NCBI RefSeq assembly: GCF_037081775.1
Contig: NZ_JBAMHQ010000001.1
Coordinates: 1,860,001 to 1,924,000 of the forward strand
Source of the DNA: Haladaptatus sp. ZSTT2
GTDB taxonomy: Archaea; Halobacteriota; Halobacteria; Halobacteriales; Halococcaceae
Length of the DNA: 64,000 bases
Direction of reading: 5' to 3'
Under the pieces are notes generated by a model. It worked only from the letters and a program-made list of their open reading frames with translations, searched no databases and had not been told where the DNA came from. The position numbers and the translations under genes were made by a program. Shown here piece by piece: positions 25,478-34,748 of the stretch (position 1 is its first letter; the number at the start of each line of letters is the position of its first letter).

Positions 25478-25479
25478 CG

Positions 25480-26154
25480 CTAGTAGATGCGGTCGAGAAG
25501 GTGTCCGATTTCGGCGGCCGACTGTCGTCCAGACGTGTTTTCGACCAGTTCCCCAGCAGCGAAACAGAGCACTGTCGGTGCCGAATCGACAGCAAACGTC
25601 CGACAGAAACTGTCGGTGGCCTCGCCGTCAACACCCGCGACGGCGACGCCATCGGGAATTCGCTTGAGGATATCGTCTAGGTCTGCTTTCATCGCATCAC
25701 ACGGGTCACAGAACCGTCGCCAGACAGTAATCACCGCGTCGGGGTTTGTTTCGAGGAACGACTCATACGAGCCATCATCGAGTTCGGTGAGTTCGTCTGG
25801 AACCGGCGATGACGGCGTGATTTCGACGAGTAGCTCGGCCATGACCGCGAGCAGTTGCTGGCCGACCGGCACCTCAAGAAACGACTGGGCAGCGAGGTAG
25901 GCGACCACGTCGGCGCGGGTGATGTCGAGGTCGTCGATTCGTTGCTCAACGACGTTCTCGTCGATACCGAACAGCTCTGCTACGGTGGTGTGGAACTCCT
26001 CGGTGGAAACCGCTCCGTACACGTCGTGGTACAGCGCCAACACCTTCTCGAACGGTTCGGTCGTGGTTAGCGTGCCGTCCGACGCTTCGTCCACTGCACC
26101 GGCAGCGATGAGCGTGTCGAGCGCCGTTTCGAGGTCCGGCTGGGTTGCCGCCAT
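25480..26154 (-). CDS. Thioredoxin-fold protein with extra N-terminal helical domain
   Basis: 224 residues. The C-terminal ~100 form a thioredoxin-like domain with active-site Cys149-Asp-Pro-Cys152 (RRFCDPCDAMK) and the cis-Pro loop SAPTVLCFAAGEL. The N-terminal ~120 residues are helical and acidic, with no recognised domain. Being the last gene of the liv operon (three bases after livF) suggests a link to substrate handling or oxidative state, but the connection may be only transcriptional. Thiol-disulfide exchange is the likely chemistry. Confidence 0.75.
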   Translation of the reverse strand: MAATQPDLETALDTLIAAGAVDEASDGTLTTTEPFEKVLALYHDVYGAVSTEEFHTTVAELFGIDENVVEQRIDDLDITRADVVAYLAAQSFLEVPVGQQLLAVMAELLVEITPSSPVPDELTELDDGSYESFLETNPDAVITVWRRFCDPCDAMKADLDDILKRIPDGVAVAGVDGEATDSFCRTFAVDSAPTVLCFAAGELVENTSGRQSAAEIGHLLDRIY

Positions 26155-26157
26155 CGG

Positions 26158-26901
26158 TCACACCCCGAGGTAGCGTTCGCGTGTTTCGGTGTCGTCGCGC
26201 AGTTCGTCGGCCGTGCCGTCGAACACGATGCCTCCCTGGTCGATAACGTAGGCGCGGTCTGCCAGCTTGATGGCCGCGGCAGCGTTCTGCTCGACGAGGA
26301 GGATGGTCGTCCCCTCGTCACTGATGCGTTTGACCGCGTTCTCTACGTCCTCGATAATCTTCGGCGCGAGCCCCTCGTAGGGTTCGTCGAGGAGCATCAA
26401 ATCGGTGTTCTGTTTCAGAGCACGAGCAATCGCGAGCATCTGCTGTTCGCCGCCCGAGAGCGTTCCAGCCCGCTGGCTTTTGCGTTCGTCCAATCGGGGG
26501 AACTGGGCGTACACCTCCTCTGTGCTCATCCCCGTATGACCGAACGACAGCGACCGGCCGAAGGTGTTCGACCTGTTGTTGACGACCTCTGCAAGGTGAA
26601 GATTCTCCGCTACCGTGAGGTTCGGGAAGATGCGGCGCTCTTCGGGGACGAGCGAGATACCTTGCACCGAGACGTCTTCTGTGGCAGTGCCGGTGATGTC
26701 GTTTCCTTTGAATCGGATATGGCCCGCACGGACCGCAGGCGGTGTCGCTCCAGCGATACACCGAAGCGTCGTCGTTTTTCCAGCACCGTTGCGACCGAGC
26801 AGGGTACAGATTTCGCCTTCCTCTACGTTCATCGAGAGGTCACGGATGATGTGGCTCTCTCCGTAGTACGCGTTTATCGACTCGATTTCTAAGAGACTCA
26901 T
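26158..26901 (-). CDS. livF: Branched-chain amino acid-type ABC transporter, ATP-binding protein LivF
   Basis: 247 residues with Walker A GRNGAGKTT (36-44), signature LSGGEQQMLAIARAL, and Walker B LMLLDEPYEGLAP. The LivF subgroup is indicated by the IINAYYG-like N-terminal (SINAYYGESHIIRDLS) and by pairing with a distinct LivG. It energises uptake together with LivG. The start overlaps the livG stop by four bases. Confidence 0.9.
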   Translation of the reverse strand: MSLLEIESINAYYGESHIIRDLSMNVEEGEICTLLGRNGAGKTTTLRCIAGATPPAVRAGHIRFKGNDITGTATEDVSVQGISLVPEERRIFPNLTVAENLHLAEVVNNRSNTFGRSLSFGHTGMSTEEVYAQFPRLDERKSQRAGTLSGGEQQMLAIARALKQNTDLMLLDEPYEGLAPKIIEDVENAVKRISDEGTTILLVEQNAAAAIKLADRAYVIDQGGIVFDGTADELRDDTETRERYLGV

Positions 26902-27656
26902 AGCTCGACTCCTCCGAGGTAGGCTTCTTGGACGTCTTCGTTGCCCCGAATCTCGTCGGGTGTTCCTTCTGCGATGATCCCCCCGCGACTGAGCACGATG
27001 ATGCGGTCTGAGATACTAAAGACGATCTCCATGTCGTGTTCGACGAGGACGAACGTGAGGCCGTGGTCGCGTTTGACCTGTTCGATGAGTTCGACCGTCG
27101 CTTTCGTCTCCTCGGGGGACATCCCCGCGGTGGGTTCGTCCATCAAGAGCAGGTCTGGCCCACTCGCGAGTGCGATACCAATCTCCAGTCGCCGTTTGTC
27201 ACCGTACGGCAGGTCGGCTGCAATGGTCTGTGAGCGCTCCCGTAAGCCGACCGATTCGAGGGTGTCGTGGGCGAGGTCGCGGACGTCGGTGAGGCTGTCG
27301 CGGTGGGTCAGGAATCCGAAGCCAAACGCGCCGCGTTCTGCGGCCAGTGCCGCAATCTCCGCGTTCTCTTGGACCGTGAGGTCGGGGAAGATAGCGGCGG
27401 TCTGGAACGACTTCGAGACGCCCCGCTGGACCACCTCGTGGGGCTTGAGGCCGAGGATAGACTCTCCTTTGAAACGGATGTCGCCACTCGTCGGCTCAAG
27501 ACGTCGCGTGATGAGATTGATGAGCGTCGACTTCCCGGCCCCGTTTGGGCCGATGATGGAGACGCGCTCGTCTTGTTCGACGGTCAGGTTCACGTCGTCG
27601 GTGGCGACGAGTCCGCCGAACTCTTTGACGAGGTTCTCGGTCTCTAACAGCGCCAT
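26898..27656 (-). CDS. livG: Branched-chain amino acid-type ABC transporter, ATP-binding protein LivG
   Basis: 252 residues with Walker A GPNGAGKST (36-44). The shortened signature region LPYGDKRRLEIGIALAS and LLLMDEPTAGMSPEE are characteristic of LivG, as is the late VLVEHDMEIVFSISDRI. It is the partner of LivF. Its start abuts the livM stop at 27656 within the operon livK-H-M-G-F. Confidence 0.9.
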   Translation of the reverse strand: MALLETENLVKEFGGLVATDDVNLTVEQDERVSIIGPNGAGKSTLINLITRRLEPTSGDIRFKGESILGLKPHEVVQRGVSKSFQTAAIFPDLTVQENAEIAALAAERGAFGFGFLTHRDSLTDVRDLAHDTLESVGLRERSQTIAADLPYGDKRRLEIGIALASGPDLLLMDEPTAGMSPEETKATVELIEQVKRDHGLTFVLVEHDMEIVFSISDRIIVLSRGGIIAEGTPDEIRGNEDVQEAYLGGVEL

Positions 27657-28837
27657 CAGTTCGCACCTCCGAGCCGCTCGGTGACGAACACGACGAGCCG
27701 TCTCAGTTGCTGGGCGATGAATCGACGGATAGACCCGAGGATTCCCCAGAGACCGTCAGGGGCGAGCCAGACGACCACGACGAACACGGTTCCGAGCAAG
27801 AGGTGCCAGTAGAATCCGAAATCCTCGATGAGCACGATGCTCGTTCCCGGAAGCGTCAGTGCCTGGAGCGTGCTGACGATGTTCTCGATGTAGAGATATA
27901 CACCGACACCAAGAATAGGGCCGAACATCGACCCTGCACCGCCAAGGACGGTCATGATGACGATTTCACCCGACTGCGTCCAGAACAGCGACTCGAGCGG
28001 GACGTACGCCCCGTGAATCGCGAACAGACTCCCCGCGACGCCAGCGAACGCTCCAGAGATGATGAACGCCATCAGTTTGTATCGCCAGACGTTGAGGCCA
28101 ACGAACTCGGCGCGCGATTCGTTCTCACGAATCGCCCGAAACACCATCCCGTATGGCGAGTTCAGGATGCGGAATGCGATGGCGACGGCGGCGACGAAGA
28201 ACACGCCAACGAAGGCGTAGAATCCCGTTCCCAAGAGCGTTCCCGCGATGGATGGTAGGTCGGCTTCGAGATTGACCACTCCGAGGAGGCTGTCGACGTG
28301 AACGCCGGTCAGTCCGTTCTCACCGTTGGTCAGGAATGCCAGCGGGGAGGCGGCCATGTAGTAGAACATCTGTGCGAACGCGAGCGTCAGAATCGAGAAG
28401 TAAATTCCACCGCGCCGAAGCGAGAGGAAGCCAAGCACCCACGCGAGGACCACCGCGAAGGCAGTCCCGGTGAGCACCATCACGAGTGGATCTGCGATGA
28501 CGTTCTTGGCGATGATGCCAGCGGCGTACGCTGACCCACCCCAGAAGGCCGCGTGGCCAAACGAGAGCAGGCCGGTGTAGCCAAGCAGGAGGTCAAAGCC
28601 GATGGCGAAGATGCCCCAGATGAGGATGAGTGTCGCGAGGTCCTGATAGCCTTGCAGGAAGTCTGCGACGACCGGTGCACGGGCGAACAGCCACGGGAAT
28701 AAGGCCACGAAGATGGCAGTCAGTGCGACTACGGTTCCCTCCTGTCCGCGAAGGTGTTCCCAGCGGGCGATAACGCTACTTCCGAAGACGGTTCCGCCGT
28801 CACTGCTTGCGCTCCGGTTTGTTTCTTTTTGGCTCAC
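27656..28837 (-). CDS. livM: Branched-chain amino acid-type ABC permease LivM
   Basis: 393 residues with roughly ten membrane helices and the family loop GYTGLLSFGHAAFWGGSAYA, plus FRAIRENESRAEFVGLNVWRY, the cytoplasmic coupling loop. N- and C-terminal tails are cytoplasmic and basic. It forms the translocation pore with LivH. It starts four bases inside the livH stop (ATGA overlap). Confidence 0.9.
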   Translation of the reverse strand: MSQKETNRSASSDGGTVFGSSVIARWEHLRGQEGTVVALTAIFVALFPWLFARAPVVADFLQGYQDLATLILIWGIFAIGFDLLLGYTGLLSFGHAAFWGGSAYAAGIIAKNVIADPLVMVLTGTAFAVVLAWVLGFLSLRRGGIYFSILTLAFAQMFYYMAASPLAFLTNGENGLTGVHVDSLLGVVNLEADLPSIAGTLLGTGFYAFVGVFFVAAVAIAFRILNSPYGMVFRAIRENESRAEFVGLNVWRYKLMAFIISGAFAGVAGSLFAIHGAYVPLESLFWTQSGEIVIMTVLGGAGSMFGPILGVGVYLYIENIVSTLQALTLPGTSIVLIEDFGFYWHLLLGTVFVVVVWLAPDGLWGILGSIRRFIAQQLRRLVVFVTERLGGAN

Positions 28838-29802
28838 GGAGCCACCTCCTCGTCACCGAGGATTCCCTGTGGGCGAACGAGCAGGACGATGGCCGCGATT
28901 GCATACAGCCCGACCTGCGACCACGCCGGTGCCAGCGACACCAGTGCGGCCGTGGTGAGGCCGAAGACGATGCCACCAACTACGGCACCGGCGATGCTCC
29001 CAACGCCGCCGATGACGACGGTGAGAAACGCCGGCACCAAAATGTTCGTCCCGATGGTTGGGTTGACGACGTTCAGGGGACCACCAACGACACCCGCGAC
29101 GCCGGCGAGTGCGGCACCGATGCCGAACACGACGATGTAGGGTCGCGTAATCTTGATGCCGAGGAGTCGGACCATCTCCGCGTCGCGCGTCCCGGCGCGG
29201 ACGACGAGGCCGAAGTCAGTGTACTCGACCATGAGGTAGACAAGCGCCACGAGAATGGCGGTGATTCCGATGACCCACAGCCGCCACTGTGGGAAGTTAC
29301 CCACGATAGGCAGGGCGACTGGGCCAGAGACGGGAATCCCGGCGAAGGATCCGAACTCGAGGATTCGCTCTGGTTGGGTAAACGGGAGGCTGTTACTTCC
29401 AAAGAGGGTTCGGAACAGTTCTTGGACGACGATTGCGAGCCCAAATGTGACGAGAATCTGGTCCGTGTCAGGGCGGTCGTAAAACGACCGCGCGAGGTAG
29501 CGCTCCATCGCCAACCCGACGACGAAGACGACGAGTGGGACCAGTAACAGCGCGGCTAAGAATCCCCAACCCAGTCCAAACGTAGAAAATCCCCACTCCT
29601 GTAGTTTGCCGCTCGAAAGGGGGACACTGAGGGCGACAAAGAGACCTGCGTACGTCCCGACGAGATAGAGGGCACCGTGGGCGAAGTTGACAAACTTGAG
29701 CGTCCCTAGGATGATGGAAAGACCAACGGCGAGAAGGACGTAGATGGCTCCCTGCTGAAGCCCGTTGAGGAGGATGACGATGATGTCTGACAGGACACTC
29801 AT
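28834..29802 (-). CDS. livH: Branched-chain amino acid-type ABC permease LivH
   Basis: 322 residues, about eight helices, with the family stretch LNGLQQGAIYVLLAVGLSII at the N-terminus, FVNFAHGALYLVGTYAGL, and the coupling loop VRAGTRDAEMVRLLGIKI. The Met at 29802 is used because the frame open to 29871 adds a polar, unrelated extension. It is separated from livK by 128 bases, so the binding protein can be made in excess. Confidence 0.88.
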   Translation of the reverse strand: MSVLSDIIVILLNGLQQGAIYVLLAVGLSIILGTLKFVNFAHGALYLVGTYAGLFVALSVPLSSGKLQEWGFSTFGLGWGFLAALLLVPLVVFVVGLAMERYLARSFYDRPDTDQILVTFGLAIVVQELFRTLFGSNSLPFTQPERILEFGSFAGIPVSGPVALPIVGNFPQWRLWVIGITAILVALVYLMVEYTDFGLVVRAGTRDAEMVRLLGIKITRPYIVVFGIGAALAGVAGVVGGPLNVVNPTIGTNILVPAFLTVVIGGVGSIAGAVVGGIVFGLTTAALVSLAPAWSQVGLYAIAAIVLLVRPQGILGDEEVAP

Positions 29803-29930
29803 ACCCTCGGACTCCGATTTCTGTTGTTCGAATCGAATTCTTTCATGTGTGTGGTAAATGTACTCATGCACTCGGCGGTGGACATCTGGAATTTTACTTT
29901 CATTAAGATAACGGTAGTTGCAGGACGGCC

Positions 29931-31337
29931 TTATTCGTACGAACCGAGCTCACACTCGGCGGCCGGACCTGCATCACAGGCATACCCGAGATCGTCACGA
30001 CTCGTGATGTTGACAATTTCGAAGTATTTGCCTGACTGCTGGTCTGCGGCTGGAAGCCCTTTCACGACTGGGACGTCACGCTGGGACTGGTGGTCGCACC
30101 CACGCATGGTCTCTGCTCCCATCCCGATGTTGTCGTATTCGTAATCCTCCAATTGCTTGATGACCTCTGGCGGGTAGAAGGTGCCTGCCCGCTCGACGGC
30201 CGCAGCGTACTGGAGCGTCTGGGCGTACGCAAGCTGTGCGGGCCCGGACGGCGTCCGGTCGTACTCTGCGTTGAACGCTTCGGTGAACTCCTTCGATGGG
30301 GTATTGTCGATTTGTGAGTCCCACGCGACTGTTCCGTAGACGCCTTCGATTGCGCCACCTGCTGCCTCGGCCATCGGGCGGTTGTACAGCGGAACGAGAA
30401 TCTCCATATTCTCGTCAATACCCGCGTCGATAGCCTGCTGGACGGAGTTTGCGCCATCAAGCCCGTAGTGGTTGAGGATGAGGACGTCCGCACCGGAGTT
30501 CTGTGCTTCTGAGAGGTACGTCGAGTAGTCTGTGGTACCCAGTGGCGTCGCAACCGATTCGGTCTGTTCCCAGCCTGCGATTTCGGTCATGAACTTGTTC
30601 ATCGAGGCTTGCTGGGTCTGCCCCCAACTATAGTCGGCGTATAGCTGATAGAAGGAGAGGTCGCTTCCGTATGCCTCCTTTACCACTGGTGCCAGTGCCT
30701 GCCCGGTCATGTACGCGTTGAACATCTCACGGAATGAGTAGCGCACACAATCTTTTCCGGTGGTGTCGTTCGAGTGGGTCAGACACGCCATGAACATGAC
30801 CTTCTCGTTCTGACATAGCCCTTGGACGGCGATTGCCACCGCGGAGGACGACCCGCCCGAGATCATGACTGCGTTGTCACGCTGAATCATCCCGGACGCG
30901 GACTGTCGTGCTTGGTCTGCGTCGGTAGCCGTATCACCGTCTACGTGGTCGATGGTGTACCCGAGAACGCCGTCGCCCGAGAGGTCGTCGAACTGGGAAT
31001 CGACCCATCCACCTCCCTCGTTCAGGTGCTTTACCGCGAGTTTGTACGCTCGCAGTTCGTCTTCACCCTCAGAGGCGTACGGCCCGGACTGTGGGACGTT
31101 GAACCCGAAAATTGCCGTGTCTCCTTCGATGGGGAAGTTCCCGAGTGGGGGGTAGTCTCCGCCATCACCGCCACTGCCGCCGTCTCCGCCACTGCCGCCA
31201 TCGCCGCCATCACCGCCGTCTCCACCATCATTGCCGCCGCCCGTACAACCAGCGAGTCCAACTAATCCCGCAGTGCCAACTGCACCGGTCGCCTTCAACA
31301 AATCTCGTCGATTGAGTGGTGTGTTATCTCGTGCCAT
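29931..31337 (-). CDS. livK: Branched-chain amino acid-type ABC substrate-binding lipoprotein
   Basis: 468 residues. A Tat motif (LNRRDLLKATG) precedes a lipobox with Cys31 (GLAGC), then a Gly/Asp-rich tether of about 30 residues and a type I periplasmic-binding fold (FGFNVPQSGPYASEGEDELR, ISGGSSSAVAIAVQG). The ligand class is most likely a branched-chain amino acid, amide or urea-like compound; family members vary widely. It is the first gene of the operon. C-terminal cysteines (RGCDHQ, YACDAGPAAEC) may form disulfides. Confidence 0.85.
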   Translation of the reverse strand: MARDNTPLNRRDLLKATGAVGTAGLVGLAGCTGGGNDGGDGGDGGDGGSGGDGGSGGDGGDYPPLGNFPIEGDTAIFGFNVPQSGPYASEGEDELRAYKLAVKHLNEGGGWVDSQFDDLSGDGVLGYTIDHVDGDTATDADQARQSASGMIQRDNAVMISGGSSSAVAIAVQGLCQNEKVMFMACLTHSNDTTGKDCVRYSFREMFNAYMTGQALAPVVKEAYGSDLSFYQLYADYSWGQTQQASMNKFMTEIAGWEQTESVATPLGTTDYSTYLSEAQNSGADVLILNHYGLDGANSVQQAIDAGIDENMEILVPLYNRPMAEAAGGAIEGVYGTVAWDSQIDNTPSKEFTEAFNAEYDRTPSGPAQLAYAQTLQYAAAVERAGTFYPPEVIKQLEDYEYDNIGMGAETMRGCDHQSQRDVPVVKGLPAADQQSGKYFEIVNITSRDDLGYACDAGPAAECELGSYE

Positions 31338-31357
31338 ATTGTACCCGTGGAGACATC

Positions 31358-31367
31358 ATTAATAATC
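31358..31367 (-). promoter_or_regulatory. TATA box of the liv operon
   Basis: The minus-strand element GATTATTAAT is centred 25 bases before the livK ATG, indicating a leaderless transcript. The 255-base spacer up to 31592 is very A/T-rich for this genome and shows no other gene. Confidence 0.55.
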
Positions 31368-31592
31368 GTTTTGTATCTCTCATCTTATTTGATGTTAACA
31401 CCTATAATATGTGTGCGGTATCCTTAATATGATAATATTTACCAATAGTTATATTCTATTGGAATATAATGGTATAATATCATTCTGGGGTGTGTCGCGA
31501 CAAAATATGGCGTTTCTCTCCCACCCGACTGAACGTTGCTATCCTTTGTCATCTGCCACCGACCTCCAGTGACACGACGGATTTTTTCGCGA

Positions 31593-32204
31593 CTAGACCC
31601 CTGTCCCAGTCGGCGCATCGGGCAACTCGTGCGCCGTCGCGTCCATCCCCAACTCCTCTAACGCTGCCTTCATGTGCTTATCCTCGGCGAAATCTGACCC
31701 ATCAGCCTCCCGAAGCGCTTGCACCTTCGCGAGTACCTCGCCCCGGCGGTCGTCGGGGATGTCGTACTTGTCGGTCGAGAGCTCGATGACGAGGCCGTTG
31801 TTGTCGTGGGTGTACAGCGAGAAGAAGATGCCGCGGTCGAAGATGTTGTAGCTCCGGCCGTCGTCATCGATGGCCTCGATCATCTCCTCGAAGCGGTCGG
31901 GCGCGATGCGGAAACAGAGGTGGTGCACCGAGCCAACGGCCCCGCGCTGGCCGTACGGGTTCGACTCCCGGTCGTCGCTCACGAAGAACGTGATGATGCG
32001 GCCGTCGCCCGTGTCGAAAAACAGGTGTGTTTGGGAGGGGTCGTCAAGATTCGGCTGGCGGAGCACGAGTGGCATGCCAAGCAGGTCGCGGTAGAACGCG
32101 ACCGTATCCTCCTCGTTGCTCCCCCAGATGGTCATGTGGTCGGTACCGGTGGTGTGAATTGGGCTGTCTGGCAGGTCGTCGGTGACGGGTATCTCGTTGC
32201 TCAT
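31593..32204 (-). CDS. VOC-family (glyoxalase/extradiol dioxygenase-like) protein
   Basis: 203 residues with two beta-alpha-beta-beta-beta modules. The first is TTGTDHMTIWGSNEEDTVAFY with LGMPLVLRQPN, and the second opens at SVHHLCFRIAPDRFEEM. Metal-ligand candidates are His in DHMTIW, His in SVHHLCF and Glu in GLVIELSTDKY, the 2-His-1-Glu set of the superfamily. The substrate is not evident. The Met at 32204 is chosen; the longer frame reads through a pirin-antisense region. It lies 23 bases after pirin on the same strand, a likely operon. Confidence 0.85.
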   Translation of the reverse strand: MSNEIPVTDDLPDSPIHTTGTDHMTIWGSNEEDTVAFYRDLLGMPLVLRQPNLDDPSQTHLFFDTGDGRIITFFVSDDRESNPYGQRGAVGSVHHLCFRIAPDRFEEMIEAIDDDGRSYNIFDRGIFFSLYTHDNNGLVIELSTDKYDIPDDRRGEVLAKVQALREADGSDFAEDKHMKAALEELGMDATAHELPDAPTGTGV

Positions 32205-32227
32205 GGTGTTGGTTGTATCGGGTACTC

Positions 32228-32971
32228 TCAATCGACGAACGGGCCGCGTTGGCGGATGGATTCGCCGTGTGGCTTTCCTGAAATGGCCGCGACGCGGAGG
32301 TCGCCGTCGCTCGAAAGCGTCGTCGTGCCACCGTCTCGACGCACGTACTCGCCCGCGGCGAAGTCGTGGCCGTCTACGCGTCCGGCTCCGGCGATGGCGT
32401 AGCACACGCCGCACCAGCCGTCGGGGACGCGCCAATTCCACTCCGCTGAAATCGTCACGTCGCGGTACTCGACGTCGGCTTCGAGGGTAATCGGTGACCC
32501 CGCGCCGACGACGGTCGTGACGGTTGCGCCCTCCACTTCCTCAACTGGCAACTCGGCGGCCGTCGCGTCCTGATACGACGGGTCGAGTCCCTTCTTCTCG
32601 CGCGGGAGGTTCACCCAGAGTTGCAGGCCGTTGCACGCCGCACCGTCTGCGGGCAGCTCCGAGTGCTGGATGCCACTCCCGGTCGTAATTCGCATCGCGT
32701 CGCCTTCGCGGGCGGTATGTGACTCGCCAAGGGAATCGTCGTGACGCATCCCGCCCGCGAGCATGTAAGAGACGATTTCGAACCCGCGGTGTGGGTGGGT
32801 CGAAAATCCCTGCGTTGGCTCGATGTAAAATCGCTCGAACACGACGAACGGGTCTGCGTGCTGGAGCCGGGCCGTTGGCATGACGCGGTTGCCGCGCATG
32901 CCGCCCGGATGCGTAATGTCCGTCGCCGAGTGGGGCGTCTCCTGCGGCGCGAGTGGGTCGTTCGAGGTCAT
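32228..32971 (-). CDS. Pirin family protein
   Basis: 247 residues, double cupin. The pirin signature FSTHPHRGFEIVSYMLAGGMRH contains three of the metal-binding histidines, and GSGIQHSELP supplies a fourth with a nearby Glu. Pirins bind Fe and are linked to quercetin oxidation or redox regulation; no substrate can be assigned. The pairing with a VOC dioxygenase-like gene fits a role in aromatic or reactive-carbonyl chemistry, by inference. Confidence 0.88.
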   Translation of the reverse strand: MTSNDPLAPQETPHSATDITHPGGMRGNRVMPTARLQHADPFVVFERFYIEPTQGFSTHPHRGFEIVSYMLAGGMRHDDSLGESHTAREGDAMRITTGSGIQHSELPADGAACNGLQLWVNLPREKKGLDPSYQDATAAELPVEEVEGATVTTVVGAGSPITLEADVEYRDVTISAEWNWRVPDGWCGVCYAIAGAGRVDGHDFAAGEYVRRDGGTTTLSSDGDLRVAAISGKPHGESIRQRGPFVD

Positions 32972-33051
32972 GGCCTATCCTCGTGTCGTGATGACACGAT
33001 TTGCCTATTCCTACACGAGACAGGCTCTTAAGGCCGGTAGTAACACCGAAG

Positions 33052-33387
33052 TCAGTAGGTGTCGTCGCCGTCAGCCCCGACGCAAATGGGGTCGTCACCT
33101 GCGTGTTCGAGGACGACGTCGTGGCGCGTGTGGCGGACGTGCGTCTCTGCCCATCGACGCGCCGGACTTTCAGACAAGAAGTGCTCGCCGTCGGGACACT
33201 GCTGGCAATCGGCTATCCACGGCGTCACTTCGTCGGGGAAGTGGCCGGTGTGGCGCATGTGGTCTAAGGCGAACTGCTCGAACGACTGGTTGCCCACCCC
33301 GAGGTCGTCGAGTTCGTAGGAAAGGCTCCACTCGCGGTCACACCGCGAGCAGGTAATCGTCGGCGTGTCGTCTACGTGCTCGGTCAC
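33052..33387 (-). CDS. Zinc-finger-containing hypothetical protein
   Basis: 111 residues with two clusters that may bind zinc: CSRCDREW near residue 13 with HMRHTGH, and CQQCPDGEHF with a second HVRHTRH. The two C-x2-C...H-x(3,4)-H units suggest an internal duplication. A small cytoplasmic protein with no known function. It is immediately upstream of the gas-vesicle operon, on the same strand but downstream in gene order, 40 bases past gvpM. Confidence 0.65.
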   Translation of the reverse strand: MTEHVDDTPTITCSRCDREWSLSYELDDLGVGNQSFEQFALDHMRHTGHFPDEVTPWIADCQQCPDGEHFLSESPARRWAETHVRHTRHDVVLEHAGDDPICVGADGDDTY

Positions 33388-33427
33388 GACGCGAGATACG
33401 GGGCGCGACCACTTCTAAGTGAACTTC

Positions 33428-33670
33428 TCACTCAATGGCGCGTTCTGTATCGTCCGTCTCCCCACCAACGCGAATCCGCTCGTCCCAGTCCTCGAACATG
33501 CCGTAGTCGGTCATCGCTTTCATCCCCGCGAGCGCCGCAGAGAGTTTGATGCCGACGAGCGGCACGTCAGCCACCGAGAGTACGACATCTGCCTGCACGA
33601 CGGCTCCTTCGCGGAGAATCACGTCGACAAAATCCACGAACGCGTCTTCCTCACCTTTGCTTGGCTTCAT
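33428..33670 (-). CDS. gvpM: Gas vesicle protein GvpM
   Basis: 80 residues with the GvpA-like core FVDFVDVILREGAVVQADVV and LVGIKLSAALAGMKAM, matching haloarchaeal GvpM. It is a minor, essential assembly protein thought to nucleate or cap the vesicle with GvpJ. The Met at 33670 is chosen; the frame open upstream lies within gvpL. The start overlaps the gvpL stop (ATGA). Confidence 0.9.
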   Translation of the reverse strand: MKPSKGEEDAFVDFVDVILREGAVVQADVVLSVADVPLVGIKLSAALAGMKAMTDYGMFEDWDERIRVGGETDDTERAIE

Positions 33671-34446
33671 TCGAGAACGCCCTCTGCGACGTGGGTGTAC
33701 GGCGGCCACGGCCCGGTGTATCTGACTTCAACGCCCTCCTCTGTGGCCACCTCGTCCAGTTTGTCGCCTATCGCTTCGGCACCCGCCTCGGTGGCGAGCG
33801 CGGAGATTCGCGCGACGACTTCGCCGTCCTCTCTCCCTCCGCCCAGTTTCACCGACTGCTCACCGAGCGCTTTGACGGCTTTCGCGTGTGGCTCCACCCG
33901 CGATTCGAGCGCGTCCTGCTCTGCGGCCTTCCGCTCGCGGGCGAGTTCGGACACGCGTTGTTCGTACTGCTTTTCGACGAGAAATCGCTTTCCGGGTGGG
34001 GCATCTTCGAGGATTGCTTCGAGTTCGTTGAGGCGGTAGTCGGTCTCATTTTTGGCCGGGCGGTCGTCGGCCCAGACGACTTCGACCCGATACTCCCAGT
34101 GACCATTGAGGCGGTCGAGTTGGGTCGCAAGTTCGTCGCGCGACTCACGAAGCCACGCCCGCACTGCGTCGTCACCACCCTCGAACACGGTGTTGAAGCG
34201 AAACGGCAGCGGCGTCCCGAACGCCTCGCCAATCTCGTCTACGATGGCGAGGTGGTCGACGAGCAACCGCTGAACATCAGTCTTCTCGGTCGACTCGAAC
34301 GCCGTGTCTTGTGGCTGGACGAGCGCGCCGAGGTCACCGTCACAGACGAGGTACGCGTCGGTTCCATCGAGGCCGACCGTCCGGTAGCTCACGGGGCCGT
34401 CTGCGAGCGAGACCACACAGAACACGTAGCGGCGCTCGTCACTCAT
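33667..34446 (-). CDS. gvpL: Gas vesicle protein GvpL (GvpL/F family)
   Basis: 259 residues. The N-terminal domain YVFCVVSLADGPVSYRTV, the central PLPFRFNTVFEG and the closing VRYTGPWPPYTHV are family hallmarks shared with GvpF. GvpL is an accessory protein that interacts with the other Gvp proteins during assembly and is required for vesicle formation. It overlaps gvpK by four bases. Confidence 0.9.
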   Translation of the reverse strand: MSDERRYVFCVVSLADGPVSYRTVGLDGTDAYLVCDGDLGALVQPQDTAFESTEKTDVQRLLVDHLAIVDEIGEAFGTPLPFRFNTVFEGGDDAVRAWLRESRDELATQLDRLNGHWEYRVEVVWADDRPAKNETDYRLNELEAILEDAPPGKRFLVEKQYEQRVSELARERKAAEQDALESRVEPHAKAVKALGEQSVKLGGGREDGEVVARISALATEAGAEAIGDKLDEVATEEGVEVRYTGPWPPYTHVAEGVLE

Positions 34447-34748
34447 CTCGTTCCCCCCAGTCCGACGGCGTCGTCAGGCAGTTCGAGGGCGTGCTCGATG
34501 AGGCCGTTCAGGTCGCCGCGCAACCGGGTCACGTCGTCCTCGATTCCCTCGTCGCGTTTGAACCGCTCCAACTCGGCTTCGAGCGTGGCAAGCCGTCTCC
34601 CGAGGCGTTCGATTTCCTCATCTGAGAGCGTTTCAGACTCCATTCGGCGGATTGCTTCGCGCTCCATCACTTCGAGCAACACGTCCGCGACGGCGGCGAC
34701 GAGCGTGACGAGGCCGTTGTCCGCGCCGTCCACCTCAATCGTCGTCAT
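34443..34748 (-). CDS. gvpK: Gas vesicle protein GvpK
   Basis: 101 residues of the GvpK family: GLVTLVAAVADVLLEVMEREAIRRME followed by a coiled region (EIERLGRRLATLEAELERFK). An accessory protein essential for assembly in the haloarchaeal minimal set. The start lies 14 bases within the gvpJ end, a tight translational overlap. Confidence 0.92.
   Translation of the reverse strand: MTTIEVDGADNGLVTLVAAVADVLLEVMEREAIRRMESETLSDEEIERLGRRLATLEAELERFKRDEGIEDDVTRLRGDLNGLIEHALELPDDAVGLGGTR

Noticed and set aside
31490-31789. A 99-codon plus-strand frame in the spacer before livK
   Set aside because: It starts in A/T-rich spacer and continues antisense into the VOC gene; no coding signature.
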